Below the pieces are notes generated by a model. It was not told where the DNA came from, searched no databases, and saw only the letters and a program-made list of their open reading frames with translations. The translations under genes were made by a program, and so were the position numbers. A stretch of 9,696 nucleotides of DNA from an uncultured Lachnospiraceae bacterium (GTDB lineage: Bacteria; Bacillota; Clostridia; Lachnospirales; Lachnospiraceae), in NCBI GenBank assembly GCA_900553305.1, contig USDI01000073.1:1-9696 (forward strand), read 5' to 3'. The first letter of the stretch is position 1; every line of letters starts with the position of its first letter. Below, in pieces: positions 1-6,045 of this stretch.

Positions 1-88
1 CCATGAACTCTGTTCTAGAATTTTCAGGGTTGCATTGCTGTTTGATTGTCAAGGTGCTTATTTCATTGGCAATCCGGAGATCACCAAA
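1..88. other. Gene-free edge downstream of the tRNA-Ser pair, rRNA leader/spacer-like
   Basis: No open reading frame or tRNA is visible here. Read on the minus strand, roughly positions 56-1 contain an 'accttgacaatcaaacag' stretch followed by 'gaaaattctagaacagagtt'. This resembles the conserved spacer or leader sequences around rRNA genes in Clostridia, from memory only. If so, an rRNA operon lies just beyond position 1, where assemblies often break. No part of a mature rRNA can be identified, so this is a weak inference. Confidence 0.25.
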
Positions 89-177
89 CGGAGAAGGAGG
101 GATTTGAACCCTCGCGCCGCTATTAACGACCTGCACCCTTTCCAGGGGTGTCCCTTCAGCCTCTTGGGTACTTCTCC
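89..177 (-). tRNA. tRNA-Ser (anticodon GGA)
   Basis: The minus strand folds into a complete class II tRNA. The acceptor stem pairs GGAGAAG (177-171) with CTTCTCC (96-90), with discriminator G at 89. The D stem is CCC/GGG. The anticodon stem CACCC/GGGTG encloses loop CTGGAAA, with anticodon GGA at 143-141. A long variable arm with a four-pair stem follows, as expected for serine, and the T stem is GAGGG/CCCTC with loop TTCAAAT. It reads UCC and UCU codons. The A36-A37-A38 run is the MiaA (i6A) recognition pattern, so this tRNA is not a t6A substrate. CCA is not encoded (the next bases are TTT), so RNase Z cleavage and CCA addition are needed. It is probably co-transcribed with the tRNA-Ser just upstream. 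Confidence 0.97.
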
Positions 178-212
178 AAACTAAGCCGAAATAAAATAAC
201 TTTATTCAATTG

Positions 213-230
213 CGGACACTTACGTGTCCG
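213..230 (-). repeat. Stem-loop between the two tRNA-Ser genes (GUAA loop)
   Basis: A perfect 7-bp inverted repeat, CGGACAC and GTGTCCG, encloses a 4-base loop that reads GTAA on the transcribed strand, a GNRA-type tetraloop. It lies in the spacer between the tRNAs. No T-run follows, so it is unlikely to be an intrinsic terminator. It could be a processing or stability element in the tRNA precursor; that role is inference. Confidence 0.6.
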
Positions 231-249
231 ACGGAGAAGGTATCTCCAG

Positions 250-335
250 CGGAGAGGGTGGGATTCGAACCCACGCGCCCTTGCGGACAAACGGTTTTCA
301 AGACCGCCTCGTTATGACCACTTCGATACCTCTCC
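250..335 (-). tRNA. tRNA-Ser (anticodon UGA)
   Basis: The minus strand gives a full class II tRNA. The acceptor stem pairs GGAGAGG (335-329) with CCTCTCC (257-251), with discriminator G at 250. The D stem is TCG/CGA. The anticodon stem GCGGT/ACCGT has one G-U pair and loop CTTGAAA, with anticodon TGA at 300-298. The variable arm has a GTCC/GGGC stem with a GCAA loop, and the T arm is GTGGG-TTCGAAT-CCCAC. It reads UCA and other UCN codons. A36-A37-A38 fits MiaA modification. CCA is not encoded (CTG follows). It is the first gene of the two-tRNA unit, about 30 bases downstream of a strong promoter. Confidence 0.97.
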
Positions 336-365
336 AAGCGAGCGTCTTTGTCAGGCGCAAGATAT

Positions 366-394
366 ATACTACCAAAGTTGAATTTTAATGTCAA
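366..394 (-). promoter_or_regulatory. Sigma-A type promoter for the tRNA-Ser pair
   Basis: On the minus strand a perfect TTGACA (394-389) and a TAGTAT (371-366) are separated by 17 bases. An AT-rich stretch lies upstream, and the tRNA-Ser(UGA) 5' end is about 30 bases downstream. The match is close to the housekeeping consensus and suits a highly expressed stable RNA. The -35 starts only 9 bases after the MATE stop codon. Confidence 0.8.
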
Positions 395-403
395 TAATTA
401 TTT

Positions 404-1831
404 TTAGATTTTTTTATTTTTTTTCATTTTATTACGAAATTCGTCAAGGGCAGCTTTTCCCTGAGGAGTAACCGGCTTAACCCACTTCCCCTGTATCATA
501 TATTTGCCCAAAATCACAAGCCTTATCAGTTCATCCGTATAAACAAAAGAAAATACCAATAAGAAAGGCAGGTTCCATACCATTCCCGCAAGCCATGTTG
601 CCGGAACACTGATCACATACAGGCAGATAATCTCAACCACCGTTCCAAATACTGCCTCTCCTCCTGCCCTGAACGATTCGTTCATAATATAATTGCAGGT
701 ACGGACCGTTCCGAAAAACAGATAAATCAGCATCATATACTTTCCATATTGAAGTGCGGTCTCTCCCAACCCGAAAAGGGTAAACAACGGTCGGTTCACA
801 ATGGTCCCTGTAAGGACAATAAAAAACGTCACCAGCGGACAGACAAGCGCCGAATATTTTGCATAGGCGTGTGCCTTATACAGATCTCCTGCGCCAACCT
901 TCTTCCCCACAACAACTCCGGTAGCACTTGCCAGTCCTCCAAAGAATGCATAAACAAATCCTTCGCAGACACGGAAGGCCGCCATGGCCGCAATCGCAGA
1001 TTCATTCTGATGACCGATTACGATATTAATCAGCATCTGTCCCACGCCATAAAGCAGTTCATTACATATAATAGGAAAGCACTTTGAAAGATACCCCTTT
1101 ACAAAAACACCATTCATCCGGAAGATCCATTCCCTGCGCAATTTCACACAATCGTTGGTCCGGTACAGATAAAAGAGTAAAATACCAAGATTCACAATTC
1201 CGGAAACCAATGTTCCGACTGCAGCTCCCGCAGCTCCCATCCGTGGCATGCCAAAATGTCCATATATGAGAATCCAGTTAAGAACAAAATTAACGATAAT
1301 TGCTGCGATCGATCCGATGAGTGGCTGACGAATCCGTTCCGTAGAACGCATCAGAGTGCTCACAATCACAATCACCACCTGTATAAGATACGAAAATCCT
1401 ACAATTCTCAGATACGGTGTTCCCAACACAATAATATTCTGCTTATCTGTATAGATTCCGAGCATAAATTCCGGGAAGAAAATACAGATTGCCGAAAAAA
1501 TCACTGCTACGATGCTCATAAAAAGAAGGGAAATTCCAAGTGTCCGGTTAATCCCTTCTTCATCCCTGGCACCCCAGTACTGGGAGAAAAACAACACCGA
1601 TCCACTGGCAAATCCCCAGTAACAGTTAAAATAAAGAGAACTGATCTGTGAACAAATTCCAACTGCTGCCACAGCAAGCTCTCCCTGACTTCCGATCATA
1701 ATGGTATCTACCATACTTGCAGTAGTTCCCAATAGATTCTGAATGGCAATCGGGAATGCGATTGCCATTACGACCTGAAAGAATTCCTTCCAGGTTACTT
1801 TCTCCTGTTTTGATTTAACAATTGCTCTCAT
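404..1831 (-). CDS. MATE family efflux transporter
   Basis: This 475-residue protein is a multidrug and toxic compound extrusion family carrier, predicted to export organic substrates across the cytoplasmic membrane using a sodium or proton gradient. It is almost entirely hydrophobic, with about 12 membrane segments in two similar halves. The first helix region carries the family pattern around 'MVDTIMIG' (residues 40-47, D42), and the linker around 225-245 is polar. The C-terminus is lysine-rich. Length is normal for the family (about 450-480). The start at 1831 has only a weak purine-rich ribosome site (AAAGAA region), but a good promoter sits just upstream. The true substrate cannot be told from sequence. 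It lies downstream of ispD with a 96-base gap, and no terminator is visible after its stop before the tRNA promoter. Confidence 0.93.
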   Translation of the reverse strand: MRAIVKSKQEKVTWKEFFQVVMAIAFPIAIQNLLGTTASMVDTIMIGSQGELAVAAVGICSQISSLYFNCYWGFASGSVLFFSQYWGARDEEGINRTLGISLLFMSIVAVIFSAICIFFPEFMLGIYTDKQNIIVLGTPYLRIVGFSYLIQVVIVIVSTLMRSTERIRQPLIGSIAAIIVNFVLNWILIYGHFGMPRMGAAGAAVGTLVSGIVNLGILLFYLYRTNDCVKLRREWIFRMNGVFVKGYLSKCFPIICNELLYGVGQMLINIVIGHQNESAIAAMAAFRVCEGFVYAFFGGLASATGVVVGKKVGAGDLYKAHAYAKYSALVCPLVTFFIVLTGTIVNRPLFTLFGLGETALQYGKYMMLIYLFFGTVRTCNYIMNESFRAGGEAVFGTVVEIICLYVISVPATWLAGMVWNLPFLLVFSFVYTDELIRLVILGKYMIQGKWVKPVTPQGKAALDEFRNKMKKNKKI

Positions 1832-1852
1832 AACAAAATCTTTATTCTTTCT

Positions 1853-1880
1853 ATTATCCTATCACTTCATATACGTTCAA
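1853..1880 (-). promoter_or_regulatory. Probable promoter of the MATE gene
   Basis: On the minus strand TTGAAC (1880-1875) and GATAAT (1858-1853) are separated by 16 bases. The implied start point is near 1846, giving a leader of about 15 bases. It lies in the 96-base gap between ispD and the exporter gene, so the exporter can be expressed separately from the operon upstream. No terminator is visible after ispD, so read-through is also possible. Confidence 0.45.
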
Positions 1881-1927
1881 CGTCACTGCTTCCAGTTCAA
1901 TCAGACAACAATATCTCACAAATCCGG

Positions 1928-2653
1928 CTACCTGCTCTGTAGGTAACGCTCTGCAATCTGCACATCCCCCGGAGTTGTAATCTTGATATTCTCATAGCTG
2001 CCTTCCACAAGCTTTACCTTGTGATGCGTAAGGTGCTCTACGACCATCGCATCATCCGTGATCTGCACCCCTGCCGCCAAAAGTTCCTGTTCCTTCTGTA
2101 ACAGTTCCTCATAGGCCCTGTGGACCAGTGGATAAGAAAATACCTGCGGCGTCTGCACATTCCACACAAGACTCCGGTTCGGTGTCACGGAAACATAACC
2201 CTGTTCATCGGCTATTTTCACCGTATCCTTAGAAGGGACACCAACGACACACGCCTCTTCCTTCTGCACTTCCCCGTAAACTCTCTGCAAAATCTCCTGC
2301 GTGAGCATTGGACGTGCACTGTCATGGATAAATACAAAATCACAATCCGGATCTACGGCCCGTAATCCGCAGGCAACGGAATGATACCGCTCTTTGCCTC
2401 CGGCTACAATCTGTGATATCTTGCGAAAACCGTATTGGTTTACATAATTCTCTTTTATCTGTTCAATTTCATCCTGTGAAACAACCAGAACAATTTCATC
2501 AATAAAGCTTTGTTCAAAAGCTTTGAGGGAATAGTATAAGACCGGCCTGCCCGCAATCTCCATATACTGTTTCTTCACTCCGGCATTCATGCGCTTCCCG
2601 CTTCCTGCTGCCAGAACCACCGCCGCCGTCCGGTATGTTTTGTCCATTTTCAT
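1928..2653 (-). CDS. ispD: 2-C-methyl-D-erythritol 4-phosphate cytidylyltransferase
   Basis: IspD joins CTP and 2-C-methyl-D-erythritol 4-phosphate to give CDP-ME, the third step of the MEP isoprenoid pathway in the cytosol. The 241-residue protein has the full set of family motifs: the nucleotide-binding loop 'AAGSGKR' (15-21) with K28 in 'KKQY', 'GGKERYHSV' (85-93), 'HDSARP' (110-115), 'VPSKDTVK' (139-146), 'WNVQTPQVF' (164-172) and the C-terminal 'NIKITTPGD' (222-230). Length is typical (about 230). The start ATG follows the tsaD stop TGA with no gap, and a GGAG lies 11 bases upstream inside tsaD, so translation is probably coupled. An ATG two codons later is an alternative start. No pathway partner lies nearby. 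Confidence 0.97.
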   Translation of the reverse strand: MKMDKTYRTAAVVLAAGSGKRMNAGVKKQYMEIAGRPVLYYSLKAFEQSFIDEIVLVVSQDEIEQIKENYVNQYGFRKISQIVAGGKERYHSVACGLRAVDPDCDFVFIHDSARPMLTQEILQRVYGEVQKEEACVVGVPSKDTVKIADEQGYVSVTPNRSLVWNVQTPQVFSYPLVHRAYEELLQKEQELLAAGVQITDDAMVVEHLTHHKVKLVEGSYENIKITTPGDVQIAERYLQSR

Positions 2654-3679
2654 TCAGATACGCTCTCCAAGCTTTAAGGAAGGTACCGCATTCAGATCGT
2701 AACCGTGGCGTACCCCTTTGCAATACTCATAATATCCTGCTGCTCCGATCATTGCGGCATTATCGGTACAAAAAACAGGTGACGGGTGATAGAACGCAAT
2801 ATTCCGCTGCGCACATGCTTTTTCAAAGGCTGCACGAAGTGCGGAGTTGGATGCGACACCACCTGCAATCGCAAACTTATCATAACCATATTTCTGCACC
2901 GCATCCATGGAATGCTCCACCAGAACATCAACAACTGCTTTCTGGAAGGAAGCTGCCACATCCGGTACACAGATGGTCTCTCCCTTCATCTCACAGGAGT
3001 TGAGATAATTCAGCACCGCAGATTTCAACCCACTAAAGCTGAAATCATAAACGGCATCTCCGACCTTGGCTCTCGGAAAATGAATGGCATCAGGATTCCC
3101 CTCTTTTGCTACCTTATCAATCTTCGGACCTCCCGGATAGCCTAACCCAATGGCACGCGCCACCTTATCAAACGCTTCTCCTGCTGCATCGTCTCTCGTT
3201 CTTCCGATAATCTCATATTCCCCGTAATCTTTAACAACAACAAGGTGCGAATGTCCTCCGGATACCACCAGACAGATAAACGGAGGCTCCAGATCCTTAT
3301 TCTCGATATAATTGGCACTGATATGTCCTTCGATATGATGTACTCCCACAAGCGGTATTCCTGTTGCAAAGCTGATTGCCTTCGCTGCGGATACACCGAC
3401 CAAAAGTGCACCCACAAGCCCCGGTCCGTAGGTTACTGCAATCGCCGTAATCTCGTCAAGCTTCTTTCCACTTTCCCGAAGTGCCTGTTCAATCACCTGA
3501 TTGATTTTCTCGATATGCTTTCTGGATGCAATTTCCGGCACCACACCTCCATATTCGGTATGCAGTGCAATCTGTGTATAAATCACATTCGACAATACCT
3601 CCCGTCCGTTCTTTACAACGGCTGCTGCCGTTTCATCACAGGAGCTTTCAATTGCCAGTATGTAAACATCCTTTTCCAT
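2654..3679 (-). CDS. tsaD: tRNA N6-adenosine threonylcarbamoyltransferase TsaD
   Basis: TsaD (Kae1/Qri7/YgjD family) transfers the threonylcarbamoyl group from threonylcarbamoyl-AMP to A37 of tRNAs reading ANN codons, working with TsaB and TsaE. The 341-residue protein shows the ASKHA fold signatures: 'IESSCDETA' (10-18), the metal-binding 'HHIEGH' (H115, H119), 'SGGHSHL' (140-146), 'SFSGLKS' (214-220), 'GGVASNSALR' (273-282) and 'FCTDNAAM' with metal ligand D306. Length is standard (about 335-345). A GAGG ribosome site lies 7 bases before the ATG at 3679. It lies in the same operon as rnz, while tsaB and tsaE are in the transcription unit just upstream. Confidence 0.98.
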   Translation of the reverse strand: MEKDVYILAIESSCDETAAAVVKNGREVLSNVIYTQIALHTEYGGVVPEIASRKHIEKINQVIEQALRESGKKLDEITAIAVTYGPGLVGALLVGVSAAKAISFATGIPLVGVHHIEGHISANYIENKDLEPPFICLVVSGGHSHLVVVKDYGEYEIIGRTRDDAAGEAFDKVARAIGLGYPGGPKIDKVAKEGNPDAIHFPRAKVGDAVYDFSFSGLKSAVLNYLNSCEMKGETICVPDVAASFQKAVVDVLVEHSMDAVQKYGYDKFAIAGGVASNSALRAAFEKACAQRNIAFYHPSPVFCTDNAAMIGAAGYYEYCKGVRHGYDLNAVPSLKLGERI

Positions 3680-3697
3680 GTCCCAACCTCACTTATC

Positions 3698-3719
3698 AGG
3701 TTACTGCGAACCGTAACCT
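3698..3719 (-). repeat. Stem-loop at the junction before tsaD
   Basis: A perfect 7-bp inverted repeat, AGGTTAC and GTAACCT, with an 8-base loop overlaps the stop codon of the upstream gene and ends 18 bases before the tsaD start. No T-run follows, so it is not a convincing terminator. It could affect coupling or mRNA processing between the two genes, or be chance. Confidence 0.4.
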
Positions 3720-4303
3720 TATTGTTCATCTACTGCCTTCCAGCCGTAAATTTTCCAATGTCCCTTGTCATCCTTGCGAAGCAGGAACACTTCTTTCGTA
3801 AGTCCGGCTTCCTTTCCGGAACGGATGGTATAGGTACAGCTCAGTCTCGCCCAGTTTCTTCCGTCTGCATCAAAATAATCCACATCCGTTGCCGATGCAA
3901 CGCTGTAGCTTGTCACCCGTAAGTTCTTATCCTCCATCGTCTGGATATCCCAGCGCAGATTTTTCTGGTACTGATCCGGTGTATTATTGGCAATCAGTTC
4001 CTCATCGTACAGTTTCTCAATCTGCAAAGCAAGCTGTGTCAGTTCCTCATCGGTATATTCCTCACTGTAGAAACACACCGTTATGTCACTGTATAGCTTC
4101 AGGACCTCTCTCGGAGTCGGAGGATAATCATCATCAATGTTCTTTAGTAAGAGCTGTTGTGCAACCGATACGGTGGTTTCGGTATCTTCCGCAGCTTCCT
4201 TCGGCTTGCGGTTTGATAAATAAAAGTAATATCCGGCTACCAGCGCAATCAACACCAGTCCGATCAGGATTCCTTTTAAGGATCCGCGTCCTTTTTTCGA
4301 CAT
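3719..4303 (-). CDS. Membrane-anchored protein of unknown function (DUF6715-like)
   Basis: The 194-residue product has a basic N-terminus (MSKKGRGSLKG), one membrane helix (about residues 11-29) and a mostly acidic soluble domain. With a positive-inside start, that domain should lie outside the membrane. The soluble part contains 'YPPTPREVLKLYSDITVCF' (60-78), a helical stretch, then a beta-rich end with 'DYFDADGRNWARL' (142-154) and 'LLRKDDKGHWKIYGWK' (174-189). The closing 'W-K-I-Y-G-W' pattern is like SnoaL/NTF2-type or lipoprotein domains that end in a strand. From memory it resembles the uncharacterised DUF6715 family found in Lachnospiraceae. The start at 4303 is set by a strong AAAGGAGG 7 bases upstream; an in-frame GTG at 4342 has none. 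It lies between rnz and tsaD, with gaps of 35 and 39 bases. Function is unknown. Confidence 0.85.
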   Translation of the reverse strand: MSKKGRGSLKGILIGLVLIALVAGYYFYLSNRKPKEAAEDTETTVSVAQQLLLKNIDDDYPPTPREVLKLYSDITVCFYSEEYTDEELTQLALQIEKLYDEELIANNTPDQYQKNLRWDIQTMEDKNLRVTSYSVASATDVDYFDADGRNWARLSCTYTIRSGKEAGLTKEVFLLRKDDKGHWKIYGWKAVDEQ

Positions 4304-4310
4304 GTGACTT

Positions 4311-4318
4311 CCTCCTTT
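4311..4318 (-). promoter_or_regulatory. Ribosome binding site that fixes the start at 4303
   Basis: AAAGGAGG on the minus strand sits 7 bases before the ATG at 4303. It supports the 194-residue form over a longer reading from a GTG at 4342 that overlaps the rnz stop codon. Confidence 0.85.
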
Positions 4319-4338
4319 CTTTCTATCGTCCCTGAGTA

Positions 4339-5256
4339 TCACGAAACCTCATCTTCAAAATTAAGCTCAATGGTCTTACCATCCCTGCAGACTTCCACCC
4401 TCGGGAAAATCTTCCTTGCTGCCTCCAGATACTCCTCCGGTCGATTCAGTGACGGGCTGTAATGCGTCAGCCACATCCGGTCAACGTCTGCCTGTCTGCC
4501 AATCTCAGCCGCCTCATAGAAGGTCATGTGCTTTTTCTCTTTGGCCTTCTGCTGCTTATCCGGCTCTCCATACATTCCTTCGCAGATAAAGAGATCTGAA
4601 TTCTTCGCATGCTCGACAATTCCCTTTGTTGGCCGGGTATCCGTACAATAGGTTACCTTCAATCCCTTACGGGCCTGCCCCAGAACCATTTCCGGCACAT
4701 ATGTCATGCCATCAATTTCAATGGTTTCGCCCTTCTGTAAGCGGTTCCAGTAACGGCGTTCAATTTCTAAACTGACAGCCTTGTCAACATCAAATTTACC
4801 AATTCGGTCAATAACAATACTGTATCCATAACAGGGAACATTGTGGTTTACCTTAAAGGCTTCAAGCCGGAAACCATCCATCTGGATGGTCTGCTCCGGT
4901 TCTGTAAGTTCCAGACAGTCAATCGCAAACGGCAGCTCCGGCGCAATAATCCGCAGAGATGCCACAACCTTGCACAGGCCCTTAGGTCCCACTAAAAGAA
5001 GCGGCTTTGTCCGTTCTGCATTTCCCATCGTGAGAAGCATTCCCGGAAGTCCGCTGATATGGTCGGCATGAAAATGGGTAAAGCAGATGACATCAATCGG
5101 TTTGGGGCTCCACCCCTTTTCCTTCATTGCGATCTGGGTTCCTTCCCCACAGTCCATCAAGATACTTGTCCCATTATATCTTGCCATCATGGATGTAAGC
5201 CATCGATATGGGAGCGGCATCATTCCGCCAGTTCCCAATAAGCATATATCCAGCAT
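4339..5256 (-). CDS. rnz: Ribonuclease Z (tRNA 3' endonuclease)
   Basis: RNase Z cuts precursor tRNAs just after the discriminator base so that CCA can be added, acting mainly on tRNAs without an encoded CCA. The 305-residue protein is a metallo-beta-lactamase fold enzyme with the expected zinc ligands: 'THFHADH' (H61, H63, D65, H66), H138 in 'VNHNVPCYGY', D206 in 'TDTRP' and H265 in 'LTHYSP'. 'KHMTFYEAAEIG' (242-253) is also typical. The length matches the bacterial ElaC-type form. The region about 152-198 is where the family places its tRNA-holding arm. The alanine in HFHADH, where glycine is common, is a minor variant. The ribosome site is weak (CAGG 7 bases upstream). Both tRNA genes in this window lack CCA, so they are plausible substrates. 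Confidence 0.95.
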   Translation of the reverse strand: MLDICLLGTGGMMPLPYRWLTSMMARYNGTSILMDCGEGTQIAMKEKGWSPKPIDVICFTHFHADHISGLPGMLLTMGNAERTKPLLLVGPKGLCKVVASLRIIAPELPFAIDCLELTEPEQTIQMDGFRLEAFKVNHNVPCYGYSIVIDRIGKFDVDKAVSLEIERRYWNRLQKGETIEIDGMTYVPEMVLGQARKGLKVTYCTDTRPTKGIVEHAKNSDLFICEGMYGEPDKQQKAKEKKHMTFYEAAEIGRQADVDRMWLTHYSPSLNRPEEYLEAARKIFPRVEVCRDGKTIELNFEDEVS

Positions 5257-5288
5257 AATTTAACCTGTTCCTTCCCTGATTACCGCTT

Positions 5289-5537
5289 TCAGAGGAGTTC
5301 CTGTACCTCCTCCTTCGTTACCTCCACGGTAAATCCTTCTATTAGTTTATCATAACATTCCTCACATAAGTCGAAGGAATGACGGATTCCATCCTTATTG
5401 CTGAAGTAACCAAACTGCTGGTTTCCTTCAAAAACGCCTTCCATTAAAATTCCATTTTTGATTTTTAAAGCTTTGCCACACTGGTTACACACCACCTGTT
5501 TCAGAGTGTTTTTCCCTTCGTCCATATAAATACGCAT
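5289..5537 (-). CDS. Small four-cysteine (putative zinc-binding) protein
   Basis: This 82-residue protein has two Cys-x-x-Cys pairs, 'CNQC' (17-20) and 'CEEC' (58-61), separated by 37 residues. That spacing suits one zinc site shared by two knuckles, as in zinc-ribbon proteins. Between them lies a glycine/aromatic strand-like region with 'GVFEGNQQFGYFSNKDG' (34-50). The C-terminus is acidic and probably helical. There is no signal peptide or membrane segment, so it should be cytoplasmic. The start at 5537 has a very strong AAGGAGGAG 5 bases upstream, and a perfect TATAAT lies just before it, making it the first gene of the rnz-tsaD-ispD unit. I do not recognise a characterised family. A role linked to tRNA or ribosome maturation would be only a guess from context. 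Confidence 0.88.
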   Translation of the reverse strand: MRIYMDEGKNTLKQVVCNQCGKALKIKNGILMEGVFEGNQQFGYFSNKDGIRHSFDLCEECYDKLIEGFTVEVTKEEVQELL

Positions 5538-5559
5538 CGTTTCTCCTCCTTACAATACC

Positions 5560-5565
5560 ATTATA
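5560..5565 (-). promoter_or_regulatory. Promoter -10 box before the four-cysteine gene operon
   Basis: A perfect TATAAT on the minus strand lies about 23 bases upstream of the ATG at 5537, in the 73-base gap after rimI. The -35 region near 5582-5588 is poor (TGGTTC at 16 bases spacing). A second promoter here would let the rnz-tsaD-ispD genes be expressed apart from the tsaE-tsaB-rimI group. No terminator after rimI is visible. Confidence 0.5.
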
Positions 5566-5610
5566 CAGAAACTTTTTCTATGAACCAGTGGTAAGTCCTT
5601 CATATTTTGT

Positions 5611-6045
5611 CTATCTTTTCCACATAATCAGTGCATCTTCTTTCGGCTTCTCATAAAAGTTCGGGCGGATGCCCTCTTCCTGAAATCCAAACTCTTCATA
5701 CAGACGGATGGCCGGTGTATTGCTGACCCGCACCTCCAAGGTACAGTCCCCGATGCCATGCAGTGGAGCCTCTTTGAGCGCATGTGCAAGAAGCTTTCTC
5801 GCAATGCCTCTTCTCCGGAATGGTGCATCTACCGCCACATTGGTAATCTCTCCTTCGCCCGCCATATTCCGCAGCCCGCAGCATCCAAGGATTACCCCAT
5901 CTTCTTCTGCTACATAATAATAAGCGTAATCTGCTTTCACCATTTCAAGGAAGTCCGCTTCCTTCCACGGCATGGAAAATGTCCGGCTCTCAATGGCACT
6001 GACTTCTGCCACATCCTTTTCTTCCAAAGGGCGTATCGTAATCAT
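5611..6045 (-). CDS. rimI: Ribosomal protein S18-alanine N-acetyltransferase (RimI)
   Basis: RimI is a GNAT acetyltransferase that moves an acetyl group from acetyl-CoA to the N-terminal alanine of ribosomal protein S18, and in some bacteria to other protein N-termini. The 144-residue protein has the GNAT core: strand 'GEITNVAVDAPF' (65-76), the acetyl-CoA loop 'RRRGIA' (77-82), 'LEVRVSNTPAIRLYEEFGF' (103-121), and the family ending 'GIRPNFY' with Y131. Length is normal (about 145-150). Its ATG overlaps the tsaB stop in an ATGA at 6042-6045, with AAGGAG 5 bases upstream, so the two are translationally coupled. Adjacency to tsaB is common in bacteria and supports this call over a generic GNAT. 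Confidence 0.93.
   Translation of the reverse strand: MITIRPLEEKDVAEVSAIESRTFSMPWKEADFLEMVKADYAYYYVAEEDGVILGCCGLRNMAGEGEITNVAVDAPFRRRGIARKLLAHALKEAPLHGIGDCTLEVRVSNTPAIRLYEEFGFQEEGIRPNFYEKPKEDALIMWKR

Noticed and set aside
213..230. Hairpin between the tRNAs as an intrinsic terminator
   Set aside because: No run of T follows on the transcribed strand, and a second tRNA lies directly downstream without its own promoter.
148..381. Plus-strand frame across the two tRNA genes
   Set aside because: It reads through both tRNAs on the opposite strand and has no coding support.
1256..1651. Plus-strand frame opposite the MATE gene
   Set aside because: It is antisense to hydrophobic helices, giving an asparagine/histidine/lysine-rich product with no family resemblance.
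3245..3922. Long plus-strand reading frame (225 codons) opposite tsaD and its upstream neighbour
   Set aside because: It is antisense to two well-supported genes, has a low-complexity cysteine/histidine/serine-rich composition typical of shadow frames, and lacks a ribosome site.
4304..4342. GTG at 4342 as the start of the membrane-anchored protein
   Set aside because: It would add a hydrophilic stretch that translates the ribosome site; ATG 4303 has AAAGGAGG at ideal spacing.
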